From Datnioides undecimradiatus (Eukaryota; Chordata; Actinopteri; Lobotiformes; Datnioididae), in assembly GCA_008933995.1 (NCBI GenBank), contig WARS01000029.1:15747131-15811130 (forward strand): a stretch of 64,000 nucleotides of DNA. The letters are read 5' to 3'. The position numbers and the translations under genes are program-made. Position 1 is the first letter of the stretch; every line of letters starts with the position of its first letter. Of the stretch, positions 13,101 to 28,141 are shown in pieces. Below the pieces are notes generated by a model that saw only the letters and a program-made list of their open reading frames with translations, was not told the DNA's origin and did not search any database.

Positions 13101-16100
13101 GGATGCTAATGGCTTGGGTCTGGTACTGGCCATCCTCTCCTTGCACGCAGATGAGGTGGGAGTCTGCAGTCTCATTGAAGCACGCCCCAATGGCCAGCAC
13201 GTGTTCATTGGACTTATTCAAAGCCTTCATTAGCTAACGTGAGACAGGCAAGGGAAGGATGATGGTCGATGAAAAACGCAAAAACATTAGCATTAACTCC
13301 GTGAGGCAGTCAAAGGCTTGGTCTTACCTCGTTATACCCAGTGGTTGGTATCTTTATGCAAGTCCTCTGAGCCTCTAGATCCACAGTGAGCCCCGGTACC
13401 ATTGGTAGGCTGTAACGGTAATTCCTAAAGTCCTGGAACAGGATGGGAGGAACAAGTTGACCTCAGTCATGGGAATTTTACTCAAACTTAGACACTGAAC
13501 TTTCTATCAATGATGGGAGGTGTGATTACAAAATGTCACACTCACCACAAGCAGCCTCATTATGGTGTGGCCTATTTCCCCAAACAAGGGCTTCCTGAAA
13601 CGCACGCTGTACAGAGGGCATGGGTAAACTAGAACAAGAAATCAAGTGGGTAACTGAAGAGCAAACCTGTGTCAATAAAGATGAAGCATTTCAGAGGAGG
13701 TTCTTGCTTACATCTGTATTCAGCCCCGAGTCGCAGCATGAGACGCAGGGGAAAGGCTTTTGCCCAGGCCACCTCTGCTCTGTGGACCAGCAGGCCAAAG
13801 AGGTAGGGCTGGTTTGGCAGAGGTAGACCCTGAAGGGACTGGAGAGTAGAGCGAACGTACAGGAAGCCTGCATGCTCCTCGCTGCTCAGGAAGCGACTGC
13901 CAAACAAGGACAGCGACAGATGCTTCACAACCTTTCCTGCAGAAATACACAGGGTAGCAGAAAAAACACCTTTAGGCACACTTTGGGATGAAAAACAAAA
14001 TTGCTCCAAAAGTGGGCAAAATTCAATATCATCATCAAAAAATAAAAATGACTGCATTTAGATCTAATACTGTGTGTGCCGCTCTGACCTGTGAGGCTGT
14101 CCCTGTACAGCTGGATGAAGTGGCTGAAAATGTCTTTGGGGAAGCTTTTTTCCTCAAGCAGGCACTGCAGCAGCACCACCAACTCCACCTGGCCCACAGC
14201 GTGCATCCCCTTTGTCGTCACGCACCAGCACTTCCTGTTAACATCTGTCACACAACAGAGGCAAAACCTCAGGGGTCTAAAAGCACAGGGTCCAAACTAA
14301 ATCCCTTTTTGCGGTCAGAAATTAATTTCAGTGTGTTTTTAAATGTATCGTTATAGCTCTTTTTTTACTCAAAAGAAAGAAAATCTAGAGGGAAATATCA
14401 AAAGTGATCTTTTTTGTCTCATACGGCTGGAAGGATGTGTTGGTGTCTTGTTTGACTGACAGCAGTTGGCAGACTGGCAGAGTTCCACGTTACACCATAG
14501 GGAACAAGAGGTAAACAAAGCATACCAAGAGATGAACCAAACATTTTAAAAATAAACCTGCTTTCTCTGGTTTCTCGAAGGAGAACACAGGACTTGTGAA
14601 TTGCAGAGCAGATATGCGCACTGTAGCAGATTTTTAAAAAATGCAGTTTGATTTCTGTTGATCTTTCAAAGAGAATATAACTTCCAAACATAGATAGAGT
14701 AGATGAAAACAGTGTAGGAATGTGGATCTTTACATTATAAAATGTATTTTTCTATTTAAATTTTCAAATTAGCTAATTTTCTTAAATTGTTAAGCTGCAT
14801 AGCTTTACTGGCAGGATCACAGAAGCTCGGCATCTAATTGTCTTGACTGTCTATAACATGTCGCCAATGTGTTTTTCATGCATTTTATCATGCAGGATGA
14901 AAGCTTAAAGAGAAACATACAGTTGACCAGCTTAACCATAGCAAGTAGGTTGGCATTGAGGACAAAGACCAGGGGCTTGGGCCTGCCGCTCTCCAGCTCC
15001 TGAATTAGCAACATCTCTGAGGGCTGCTCCTCCACAGTGTAATCTGATGAGGAAAAGCAGAGTAACGCCGTTATTAACCTATCTTCCCCAAGTTTTATCC
15101 ACTGTAGTCAAATTTAAAAAAAGACTATCTTCAGGAAAGATTCATTTCTGGAAATGAACTTATGCTATTATTCTATATAGAACATCTGTGTTTAATGAGG
15201 CAAAATGGTTTTCATATTATTTTTTTTACAGTTGCAGCACCAGGGAGTAATGATGAGAGAATAAAACCATAAACCATTACGTTTCTCTTTTTAACTGATG
15301 TGTCACCTTTTTTTTAATCTTTTTTACTAATATTTTATTCTTTATATTCCTGTTCCTTCGTGTGATGAAGTAGTGTTATGTTATCTGTACTGCTTTTTTG
15401 CTGTTTTCATGTCATGGTATTTTACTGGTATTAATGTTATTTTATAGTACAGAAACTGGTTCACCTTGCACACCTCGGTGCTCCCCAGCTTCACCACAGA
15501 CTCAAATGCTGGTTTGCTAGTTTTATTTAAACTGAGTCTTTTCCCATAACAGGTTTTATGAGGACAGAGAATCCAAACACACCTGCTAACTTCACTAGCA
15601 GTGCTTTCTTAATATGACAGTTGTGTATGAGTTGAATAAACACTCAGCAGCCACCTCATTAGGTACTTTTGTACAATCTAATGCGACCCAATACAGAGCT
15701 ATGCAATCAATTCTTCTTTTACAAAGCTTTTAATGTTTGAGTTTTTCTTGATGCCATCAGAAAGGTAAAAATGTTACTTTATTATAGTAAAATCTGGGCC
15801 TGTCGCAAACACAGGGGAAAAAAATCCATGGACTTATTTTTCATCAACCTGGTGTTGGTAGTGCACAATTTTATGAGGTACCCACAAAGAATCACCGTGC
15901 TCTTTAAATTAGAGCAGCAAACGCACCCAGCAAGACATCACTAATTAATCTTTTATTCAGTGCATGCACGCTTGGCAGTGTTCATTTAGGTCGTTCAGCA
16001 TTGTTCTGTAATTGGTGCCATCGCTTCATTTTGACACTTTACTTCTTTTGTCATCACTAAATTGTCAACTCCTCAACGTCAAAAAGCAAATTTTCATGTC

Positions 16101-19100
16101 ACCTGTGCTGCCTGATTTGCATGGAGCTCCCTTTGGTTTGTGTCTCTCACATAGTTACACCATGCACACTGCACAAGACACAAAAAAACCCCCAACAAAA
16201 CAGGCAGGGGGACATTTGAAGGTCACGAAAACAAAAAAAAATTCTGAAGTCTGATGAAAACCTATCTCACCTCCTTTGACTCCTGTGGACGTGAGTATGG
16301 GTGGCAGGCCCTCCAGGGGGATGAGGTTGGAGGAGCTGCTCACTAAAGCTGTGGTGCCCCAACCGTTAGGACCACAGGCCTCCTGGAGGAAGAGAGATGT
16401 CACTTTTATATCAAATCCATGTTGTACAAACACTGTGATTTTAGATTAGTTTTGACAAACATGTTCTGTGATGTTTTGGGTAATCCTACATTGATATTTG
16501 TCCCATGTGGGCGCGCAGCTCTCCTGATCTGTGGTGAACCCACAGGACTCTTGACTGGTCCACCAAGAGCGCGTCTCATCAGTGGTGAGAACATCGGCCC
16601 TCTGACTGGTGTGGTCGGAGCAGACTCTGACTGCTTACTGAGGACTTCATCTGCAAACCACACCCTCCTTTTCCCCCTTGGAGGTGTTCCTGAGGAAAAG
16701 ATGTGAGAAATACTTACTACCTCTTATTGTTACTAACAATTTTCATTTTAAAAACTCACACAAAAAACAAATCCGTGCTCACTCTTGATGAGGGTTGAAT
16801 GACAGGAGACACAAACTCGTCCCTCCTTGCCATCCAGATGAGTAAGTCTAAACTTCAGATTGGAGCAAAGTGCACAAAAAACCTGTAACACACACCCCAT
16901 AGTGACATACACACGTTAGTTCCCTGAGATACATAAAAATTTATTTTGAATGCTGCATAACTTTACATTTTTCCTCACCTTGCCACAAGCACGGCAGTGG
17001 TGCCTCCTCTTGGTAAATGTAAACTTGACCCCACACTTCATGCAGACCTGTGCCTGAGCATCAGGGACCCACACTGGAGCAACTTCCCCGAGAACAGTGC
17101 CTCGATCCTTGGACAGGATCCCAACAGGGTTCGACTCGGACTCGTTGTCGGGATACACTGGGGAAGCTGCGCAGTCCCCCATCGCTCCCTCCCCACTGGC
17201 TGCCTGTGTCTCATCTCCTCCATTTGATCTGACCGTCTTAAACTGGTTCTGGAGCTCCCTGCTGTGTGTCTCCTCATGTAAGAGAGCAGAAGGCACTGCA
17301 GTCGCCTCTGAGCTGCCGGACTGCTCTTGCTGTTCCAGCCTGCTCTCCTCCAGCTCCTTCTCCTCGACCACAGAGTCTTCCTTCGATGGGATAACCTGGG
17401 GCTTTTCCTTCTTCTCTGCCGACTGCTCATCGTCGTCCTCCTCTGGCCATGCAGTTTCAGCAGGGCTCAGCACCAGGGGAGTGGAGGACTCCCCAAAACA
17501 ATTCTCACCCCATGTGGAGATGGTGGTCACAGTGCAGCTGCCCTCCTCCAGTTGGGAGGGTGAGGCAGCTTTGGCAGGATGTTCAGATGGTTTCTGCTCA
17601 CATGGCCCAATGGTGCTTCTGACAGATGCGTCTGAGGAGGTCTTTGAAGGAGATTCTGGTCGTATTTGGCTGCACCCCAGTCCTGGTTTTGACACGTCCC
17701 CATCTTTGAGCACCAGTAGGCAGGGTCTATTCAGCCAGTGGTGCTTGGTGTCTTGAAGAGACGGATTGTCTTCATCTGTTATGATGATATCACAAACACT
17801 CAGCATCTGGGGCTCTGTTTCTGTCAAGCACACACACACTTACACATACTGTTCATGCATGTTCACTCATAACGACTCGTTAGGTGGAAAAGCTATGTTC
17901 ACATGTGCTAAGTGGCCATTTAGCAGCATGTGATCATTTATTTCATGACCCGAACACACCTGATAGCTTTCAATCATGACTAAAGGCAGCACTGACACTC
18001 AGGTGCCCTTGGGAGGCATGCCAAAGCTAAACACAGAGTGTATGGTCAAAAAGAGGAGGAGCTTTGCTGTGAACTAAATACTGATGCAAAATCAATAACA
18101 GTTGTATAACCAAGTGGTTTCACATAACTGCTGGTTCCCCGGAGAAAAAAAAAGTTCAATAGTGGTGTGTAATTGGCTCTGCAGCACGAGGACATACGGA
18201 TGTTTTATTTATTTATTTTGGTCATACTAAAACCACTGCTGGTTCCACCTTGGCCCGTTTATTCTGTGTGCGTCTCAAGTTTTCCTCTGATCAGCTGAAT
18301 GAGCACAACACTTTAACTGACCGTGTGTTTCACTGTTAATATACGCAAAACAACCTCACTGGCCTCTGAAATTACTCGTTGCATTACCTCAACATGCGAT
18401 TAAAGGCAATTGTGCTCTGATTACAGCCAGTTTCTGTATCGACATCCTTCCCACATATGTTAGTCACGCATAACCATTACTGTAAATGACCAGCAACGTG
18501 AGTTAATGTGTTCATAGGCGGTGTTTCATTAAGCTGCAACACCGTTGATTCGTGAATATGACTCATGACTGACTCAGTACCATAAGAGTGAGAGGATTAA
18601 AACAAGCAGTTGAAATCTAACAGTAGACTACGCTGCAGCCTTACAGTCCGTTCAGTGTATACTGTTTTCAGCATTGTGATGTTTGGATTGGCACAATCAC
18701 GCAAAGGAATATTTGATGAAAATGATTTAGTCAAATAACTATTTTCCTAGATTAAGCTGCATTGCAGCTCCTTCACAGAAACCATAAAAAGAAAGGCGTG
18801 CCGAGTCGCTCCTGCTGCCGGCTACAGAGTCAAAATTTAAAAAAGAAAAAAAAAAAAAATAACGGCGGCTTGGCTCCGTCGATCCGGCTGACTGGAGCGA
18901 TCGCTTCCCGGGACAGTGACGCATACAACACACGTGCAAATGTTTAATCCGCTCGCAGGCACCGAGGCCGGCGGCAATGCGACACTCAACCCGCATCCTG
19001 TTACATCAGATCCAACATGACACTTCACCGAGGTGATATTTACTGAGGCATTTGAGGATTGTGCGGACGGTGCGTGTATGTGCAGCAGCCTGTCTTCACA

Positions 19101-19360
19101 AGGGGATGTACGCAACACACACACATACACACACACATGCGTTTCAGATGATGCGGGCTATGCGCGCAGCCAAATGCTGTATCAGCGTTTTTCTGTGACA
19201 AACACAGACGCGCAGCATCATCATCATCCTCTAACGCGCTGGCAATGAATGTGAAGTAAAGCATCCACACGCCACAGCAATTAACGCATTTCTTACCCTC
19301 AGTTATTGCTCCCAAAAGGCTCTCATTCTCGTCATCCCGCGCAGAGAAGAACTTCAGCAT
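10174..19360 (-). CDS. zfyve9: Zfyve9 / SARA, FYVE-domain endosomal protein
   Basis: Early-endosome scaffold; in mammals it binds PI3P and presents Smad2/3 to TGF-beta receptors. Sixteen coding exons, high to low: 19297-19360, 16979-17820, 16783-16882, 16490-16689, 16271-16382, 14921-15043, 14089-14244, 13712-13936, 13546-13628, 13328-13432, 13083-13233, 12373-12453, 11921-12083, 11590-11695, 11343-11507, 10174-10335. All phases join, giving 945 residues. An in-frame TAA lies 12 bases before the ATG. The FYVE domain (about 272-335) has the [14 protein letters not shown] and GRVC signatures and all cysteine pairs. An RVWF PP1-docking motif is at 344-347. The rest is the conserved SARA/endofin C-terminal region ([37 protein letters not shown]). 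PSKEDSV and EEKE motifs before the FYVE match SARA rather than endofin. Odd points: about 480 residues shorter than human (1425), with a different N-terminus and no visible Smad-binding segment after the FYVE. Confidence 0.93.
15640..15890. repeat. MITE-like interspersed repeat in a zfyve9 intron
   Basis: In the intron between the exons at 16271 and 15043. One edge carries CACCTCATTAGGTAC and the other ATGAGGTACCCAC, resembling a widespread vertebrate repeat family with a TTATTAGGTAC signature. Non-coding. The family assignment is from memory and the edges are approximate. Confidence 0.35.
17821..19296 (-). other. zfyve9: zfyve9 intron 1
   Basis: A 1.5-kb intron between the short start exon and the large acidic exon. 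Donor GGTAAGA at 19296 downward, acceptor ACAG ending at 17821. It has an A-rich run at about 18839-18860. No further exon is evident, although an alternative N-terminal exon here or further upstream cannot be excluded. Confidence 0.6.
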
Positions 19361-19620
19361 CTTATCCTGTTACATTGGACTGCCGATGTAAACGGATTCA
19401 CTCTCAAGTGGAGGATGGGATGATTTCGCCTCTCTACCCCCCTCTCTGTGATCTCCCTCCTCCCCTGTGTCTTTCTGCAGCTCTTTGAAGAAACTCGAGG
19501 TGTGCAGAAATGTCCCTCCCCAGTTCGCCGTCTACACAGCCCGCAGGACAGCGTACAGGCCAACACAACAGAGCTATGTTGCCAGATATGAAAAGCCTGC
19601 CTTGCATGCACACCCTGTCA
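19361..19620 (-). promoter_or_regulatory. zfyve9: zfyve9 5' UTR / promoter region
   Basis: Sequence immediately upstream of the start codon is richer in C, G and CpG than the surrounding introns, and it leads into the 0.7-kb spacer to btf3l4. No TATA box was identified. Promoter assignment is by position only. Confidence 0.35.
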
Positions 19621-19762
19621 TACTGCAGGGAAATGTCTAAGGTTTCAGCAGCTCAGCATCAATGAAATTAACAGATTGTGTGCATGCAAAACTGCATAGA
19701 AATATCTGTATTTATAAAATCTTGTCAATGACCACAGCACCATCTAAAAAATGTTAATCACC

Positions 19763-19768
19763 TTTATT
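19763..19768 (-). terminator. btf3l4: btf3l4 polyadenylation signal
   Basis: Minus-strand AATAAA about 315 bases after the btf3l4 stop; the first good signal in the 3' flank. Confidence 0.45.
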
Positions 19769-20082
19769 TTGTTTCATAAACAAAAAGTCTTTAGACTTAC
19801 GTTAATGACCACTGTATTCCTGACCATGACTGACAATGTGGTGAAGGGATTTAACCGTTTTAACAGAATGGAGTATTTGTCTTTTTTTTCTTTTTTTTTT
19901 TTTTAAACATATGACTGCACAAGCCAGTCTGACTCGGACATCTGTGGGCCATCGTAAAATAGAAAAGTCTCTGGTTTGTGGGGGTAGTGTCTGATATGTT
20001 TGGATGACTAGACTTAAAAACACCGCAGAAGGTTTCTTGCTTCATTGGAGTCAAGTCCGTGAGCACATGGACTTCACGTGCG

Positions 20083-22250
<2,168 letters not shown>

Positions 22251-22800
22251 GTTCTCACCTGCAATGTAAGAAAAATGTAAACAATGTTGAAAACAAACAA
22301 ATATTTTGTTTAAATAGCTCAACAGCTAGCATGCTGCAGCTTCCTCTGTCGACTGTGAGCTGCAACATTAGCTCAAACAATATCAGCAAACCAGAGCTGA
22401 TTAATAATAAAGTATCAGAAAAGAGCTTTTGTCTATAATGCAACGCAATAAAAAGGAAATTTTACCAGGCTGATGCAATAATAACTGAGACTAGTTACAA
22501 CTTGTCAGCAGACAGTCTGCTGTGTGTGTCTGGTTAGCAGCTGCAGAGATGAAAACACAACACAGGGCCTGCAGACTGAACACACAGCGTGTCACCGCAG
22601 CGCTCAGCCCGACAGCTCTGCTCCGACAACACACTGACAGACACACACACCGCACGGCTCTCACAAGTCGACACTTATCATCCCAAACCTGCTCAAACGT
22701 CCACAGAGGCATGCGGTACAGAAAGATGGAGGTTATGAGGAAGAGATTACGTCACATACCAAACGGATTTTTTTTTCTTCTTCGTCGTCGTTTAAAACAG
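22251..22800 (-). promoter_or_regulatory. btf3l4: btf3l4 5' UTR exon and promoter region
   Basis: The acceptor directly before the ATG requires an upstream non-coding exon. A possible donor on the minus strand is at about 22664 (CTT then GTGAGA). The segment 22500-22760 is CpG-richer than its surroundings, and an ATF/CRE-like TTACGTCA is at 22747-22754. Exon limits are not determined. Confidence 0.4.
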
Positions 22801-23812
22801 GCCAGCTGGACCGATGTGGGCGCTGTGCTGCCACCTACAGGACATCTTATAGATTACACCAAGAAACGCCACTCCGCTGTAAAGCAATGGCGCACCCGAA
22901 AGTTTCGTGATGAAACATGCCGTGAAAAGGTGCAAAATATTAGTATTGTGCATCTTCACACAGATCAATACATTTTTAATGTTTTTATTAAAAAATATAT
23001 TTTAAAAAGTGTGCAAAGGTGAAAAGAAACGTCTCAAACCATAAACTGTGGCATTTTGTTCCTCTGTAAGTAACAGCATATGGAGTCAGAAATGTCTCTC
23101 TGAAATAATGATATATTTTCTCAGTGTTTTGCTTAAATCTTTAAAACTCACAATAAACAAAATGTAATAAAATAAAAATAAAAAAACAAATATATACATA
23201 TTTTTTAGATTTACTCTCAGTTTTTCTCTAGATGTTTCTGGCAACTATGTACACACCTCACAGTTTATTTGTTCTGCCCATTACTGTAATATTCATGCTT
23301 ACCAATATGGGATCTGCTCACTGTAGTTGAAGGACAGCTCTCAAAGTTGTGTCAGCAAAAGCAACTAAAACCCTCAGAGCAGCAGCAGGTGCTGTGATTA
23401 GCACGAGGTCTGCTGACACTACTTTGTTTCATAATGCACAGTTGATCTACTCCTATTACCTTTCTAAAGTCTGCCATGATTGATTAATTATAATTAATAT
23501 AATTTACTGGAATTGGATAATTACAATTAATTAGAACTGAACACTGAAAAACACAATAATTGTCACAGTGCCAAGCTTCAGACTCCATAGAGACAAAAAC
23601 AGACTTTCTCCTCAGACAATGTTGTTGCTGGAGAACAGCTCCCTCCTGACACACGTGTCACAGACTATTGCACATTATGTTGTTTGTAAGATGATTCAAT
23701 TTTCTCTGTAATATTTTTTTATACTTTTTTCTGCCATTTTCACCTTTATGAAACAGTTCAACCCAAAGAAAGTGAAAACATGTAAAGAGAAAGCATGGGC
23801 ATGTTAGACACT
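22801..23812. other. intergenic spacer btf3l4 / ptgfr
   Basis: AT-rich sequence with no exon, RNA gene or recognisable mobile element. It includes a short TTAATTA-rich stretch at about 23480-23530. Confidence 0.55.
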
Positions 23813-23818
23813 TTTATT
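23813..23818 (-). terminator. ptgfr: ptgfr polyadenylation signal (candidate)
   Basis: Minus-strand AATAAA about 345 bases after the ptgfr stop codon. Confidence 0.4.
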
Positions 23819-24163
23819 TACAGTAATGACAAGGAAACTGAGCAGTGACCAGACTACTGTATAAAAAGTCCTGGAAAACAACAATATTTAGCAGGAACTA
23901 CTCAAACAAACTCTCTGTGGCTGTGATGTTTTGTGAGCAGGATAAATACTTTGGACAGATTTTGATGCACGTTATCAAGCAAAGAGTTGAGAACAAAAAG
24001 TTAAGCCGACATCATACAATAGACCACAATCCTGCCAGTTCATCATGATCATTTCACAACTTTTGTTTTTTCAAACCTTTTAAAATTGTGATGGGTCCAA
24101 TGACTATTTTTTTTTTTTTTTTACAGCTTCTTCTTGTTTCTTGCACAGGTGATCAAAATACTG

Positions 24164-26465
24164 TCACCAGGGCTCAGGTGTTGGATTGGTTTTGAGCGCA
24201 GTGTCAGGCAGAGGTAACCTCCTGAGGTAGTGGCAGTCAGACAGGCCAACGCCCGAGTTGCTGCTCTCCATCAGGCTGCGAAGCATACTGCGCTGCCCAG
24301 GCTGTAGGTGAGGAGACTTTGGACTGCAGCAGCTGTGAAACAACATGAAAATCCTCCTCAGGACAGCCTTCCTCAGTAGGATGTAGACCCAAGGGTCCAG
24401 GATCTGGTTCCATGTAGCCATACGTACCACCATCAGGAGACTGATGGATGCAGGATTGTTCTGAGCTCTGGTGGTCAGCATGATGACATGAATCTGGAGG
24501 TGAAGTCACAGAATAATGAGAAGTGACAGCACATAACGTAGTCAATTAAATAAGAATTGGGTTATGATGCAGTTTGTGTGTAAATCCATCATTCTGTACA
24601 TAGGTAACCTGTTTTATTGGAGAAAATCCACTTTGACTGTTTTTTAGGGGTTTTAGTCAAGGTCTGACCAGTTAGTTTTATTTTAGTTTTGTTTCTACTT
24701 CTTTGTTTCATTCAGTTTGAGATAGACTTGTTTTGGTTCTGGTGTACGAGTCCTCTTTAGCTGTAATCATTCATTTGTTTTGAGTGGCACTCAGCAGCCC
24801 TTTGCCTTCTTCTTTAGTGACATTTGTAAATCTGAGCTCCTCACAATGAATAATTGTATTTATTTTAACATAAATTGGAGGCTCATCCATGATCTGATCA
24901 CAGGACTTGTGGCACCAAAGCAACGATAATACCCTAAGTCATTAGAAGCAGATTCTTATACAAATGTTATACTGTAATAATAGTTTATTTCAGTGTTAAC
25001 AATTATGATTTCCAGCTCAATAATTGTGTCTTTCTCCAGGCATCTTCTTCTTATCTACTACAGATGATGATTCAGTACATAAGCATTTGAATAATGTCTG
25101 TAAAATCAATAAAAAATTGTTACTGACTGGACTGAAAAAAGTCGATTGGATTGTTTTTCTATGACCCACTGTTACAGTAACAATATAATCAATACACTTC
25201 TCAAATGCTCACTCGTAGTGTCTGCTTCAGTCTCATTCATTGGAGTTTCATTATGACAAATTTCCTGTGAGGTCAAACACATTGGAAACTTCAGAGAATG
25301 AGAGGAAAGGACATTTTCAAAAAATAATATCACAATTCATGGATAATAAAACCTGCCAGGTTTCTGTCTCATTTTAAAACCCATTTTACCGTCTCTTGAC
25401 CGTCACTTTGTACCTATCAGTCTATCACGGGACACACTGAAGGATAGTAGATGTGGTTTAAAGCTCAGAAAAATTGTGGCATGTGGTGATATAAATGTAA
25501 AGATAGAAGGATAATAATTTTAAAAAAAAAATTAGGTCTATTTATACATAAATATTGATTAATACAGGGATGTGAGATTCTTTCACCTACAAAAAGGGCT
25601 CCTACAGTGTCAACCTGCAAACTGTGATTTATATAGAAGGGTTAAGGGGCTACTGAGGAGATATTCTTACCAGCAATGGACCCCAGCACACGCAGGACAC
25701 CAGCATGATAGCCAGCAGTTGGCAGATCATTTCTATGTGGTAGGATGTGCCTCTACAGTAATGTTTCCGGCGCAGCCTGGCTTGCAGCAGAGCACAGCTT
25801 GTCAATGTATTGCACACAATAGAGATCAGTAGAGCTAGCAGCCCCAGAATAGAGAAAAGCAGTGGCAGGAGCACATCCAGCCAGTCTTTGGGTTGCTCCA
25901 TGTGGAAGAAGCACCAGCTCCTGGAGCTCTGAACCCTGTAGGGCCTCCACAGCAGCACAGGCAGCACAGCAACCAGAGCAGCGAGCAGCCAGGTGAGTCC
26001 CAGCAGCTTTTTCATGTGGTGAGATGCTACAGCTGTGGAATGGAAGATAGGCCTGGTGACTCCGATGCAACGCTCCACTGCCATTGCACTCCCCAGGAAC
26101 AAGGGGCTCAAGCCAAAAAACACCATGCATGCACCAAAGACACTGCACAGGATGCGGTGAGGGTCAAATGTCTCCCATTTCTTGTGGGAGCTGTAGACAA
26201 AAATCACCAGCGAGCCATTGATGAGGTGACCCAGCAAATCTGTGACCACCAGGCTGCTGGCAAACAACAGGAAGGAAACCTTGGACTTGATCCGGATGCG
26301 GTTGTAGGATTTGACGAGGATGAGGAGAGCGAGGCTGTTGGAGAAGATCCCCACGGTCATGGAGATGACGGAGGCAGTGACAGACAGTTCTTTCTGGCTA
26401 CAGGTGCTGTTGCTTGGTCTGACCTCTGACCTGCATCCTGTCTCTGAGCTCCCATTGGCTGACAT
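24164..26465 (-). CDS. ptgfr: Ptgfr, prostaglandin F2-alpha receptor (FP)
   Basis: Class A G-protein-coupled receptor for PGF2-alpha at the plasma membrane; in mammals it couples mainly through Gq. Two coding exons, 25671-26465 and 24164-24493, join in phase 0 after transmembrane helix 6 and give 374 residues (human 359). The start MSANGSSE is chosen because a splice acceptor lies just upstream, as in human PTGFR, where exon 1 is non-coding. Landmarks: N-terminal NGS and NST glycosylation sites, [15 protein letters not shown] in TM1, [15 protein letters not shown] in TM2, [15 protein letters not shown] (prostanoid ERC in place of DRY), SRSWCFF in loop 2, CVCWGPLL in TM6 and [20 protein letters not shown] in TM7. 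The C-tail begins with a CC pair that could be palmitoylated and then diverges from mammals. FP fits better than the other prostanoid receptors. Confidence 0.92.
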
Positions 26466-27180
26466 GGTGTAACTGAAATCTAAAGAGGAGGTTATATCAT
26501 AGACATTACATATGACGGATTTGCTCCAACATATTTGGAGCAAAACTTCAGAGGCTAAAAAAGTGTCTTTTATATATTTCAGAAAGATCTTTTCATTTTA
26601 CTGTGCACTTGCAGTTTTGGATGGGATTATATGTAAACTGCCTCCGTGATGTAAACATATCAGAAATAATTATGTATATTTTCCGTTCATGATTTTTTTT
26701 GGACATACAACTGAAGCGCAGTGAACACCACTTTCATCAAAAACTGACCAAAAAAATATGAACATATTCCACGCTCCCATGAAGAAATAACTTTATGTTA
26801 AGACTGGTCACTAGTCAAAATCTGGCACGGTTCCTTACCTCCTCTGGACTTCTCTCACGCAACTCGCCACAAGTCAAGAGCCTCGTCACTCTCCTTTACG
26901 TCTTTTATGATAGTCAATAAAACAAATCCACGTCTCGTCAGCCGGACAGTAAATGCCATTGAAAGTCCCGAAACTGCTCTCCTCGGTATTCCTGTCGAGG
27001 CAGCTTGTTCTGTCTGTGCTCCGCTGGTGCAACTAAGTGAAGGCGGACGAGCTTCTCAAACACCCTCCTCGGAGGGTGTTCACATTTGTCGCATTCTACA
27101 GGGAGCAGCATCTACTGCTTTGTTATTTTGTTTCAGTGTCGACGCAGAAAAGACATTAAAACGAGAACAACAGCGCTGAG
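26466..27180 (-). promoter_or_regulatory. ptgfr: ptgfr 5' UTR exon, intron and promoter region
   Basis: A good minus-strand donor (GAGGAG then GTAAGG) ends a probable non-coding exon at 26839. The acceptor CTCTTTAG, or an alternative a few bases on, lies just before the ATG, giving an intron of about 350 bp. Sequence from 26840 to about 27180 is CpG-richer than its flanks and is the likely promoter. The start site is unknown. Confidence 0.4.
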
Positions 27181-28102
27181 ACTGGTGCCAAAATACGCAT
27201 GGCATTAACTCTAGTTACGCACGACTGCCCTCAAGTATGCCTTCGTATGTTTGTGGCTCTTGAGAAATCACCAACTAAAGGTCGCATCCTTCACGATGGT
27301 AACACATTTCTGTATCTTTGTGTCAACTATTATTTTGTATTACTTTTTGTTAATAGACCCTGTCATGTTGTTGGATCACTCTTCTGCTTGTTTCTGCACT
27401 GCAGCAACAAGTTGTCAACAACTTCTCGTGGTGTCCTGGAAGAACAAGCAGTGTCTGTGCAAGCATGAAATCACCTGCTGCTGACTGGAATGACTTTGTT
27501 TTATTTGTATTATTTGTTATTTCTATTATTTTTGATAAGCTGAACAAAAATTGACTTGGGAGTGTTTTTCTTCCACAAGATGATAGACAAAAAACTAATT
27601 TCACATTAAAGGATATTAAATTTAAAAAAGCTCCAACGTGTCCCAAGTGTTTAGACTTTTTATTTATTTATTTTATGTCACTGATGTTTTGTACCAAGTA
27701 CATTGTAATCATTTAATTTAGCACAGCAGCCTTTTATCATTGAAAAACAGTTGAGAGAATGTTGTCCACTGCCATTTTTAAGCAACATTCATCAACCAAT
27801 ACTAAACACTGACATCAAAACATTAAATAAATTGATTTTCCAGTTCCTGGGATTTAACAGTGCAGTGCTATTTTGTGATATGAAGAGCTTCTCAGCCAGA
27901 GTTTGCTGGGGAAAAAAACAAAATGTCCTGTTGTTTTGCAACACAGAGATTTTGCTTGGACTGGATGGAGTGTTGGGATGTGGTTCAAAGTAACATCCTT
28001 TTAGCCAAAGCAGTCAGACTTATCAATCACAGCTTTTTGTTTTCTGATTGCATTATTAAAGCCAGCGAAGAAATCCAAACATTGTACTCAAATAAAAGGA
28101 TG

Positions 28103-28141
<39 letters not shown>

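Noticed and set aside
17097..17756. A 219-codon plus-strand open frame, serine-rich
   Set aside because: It lies wholly antisense to the large acidic zfyve9 exon; the serine richness mirrors glutamate and serine codons of the real gene.
25893..26429. A 178-codon plus-strand open frame
   Set aside because: Antisense shadow of the ptgfr seven-helix exon; no domain and no splice context.
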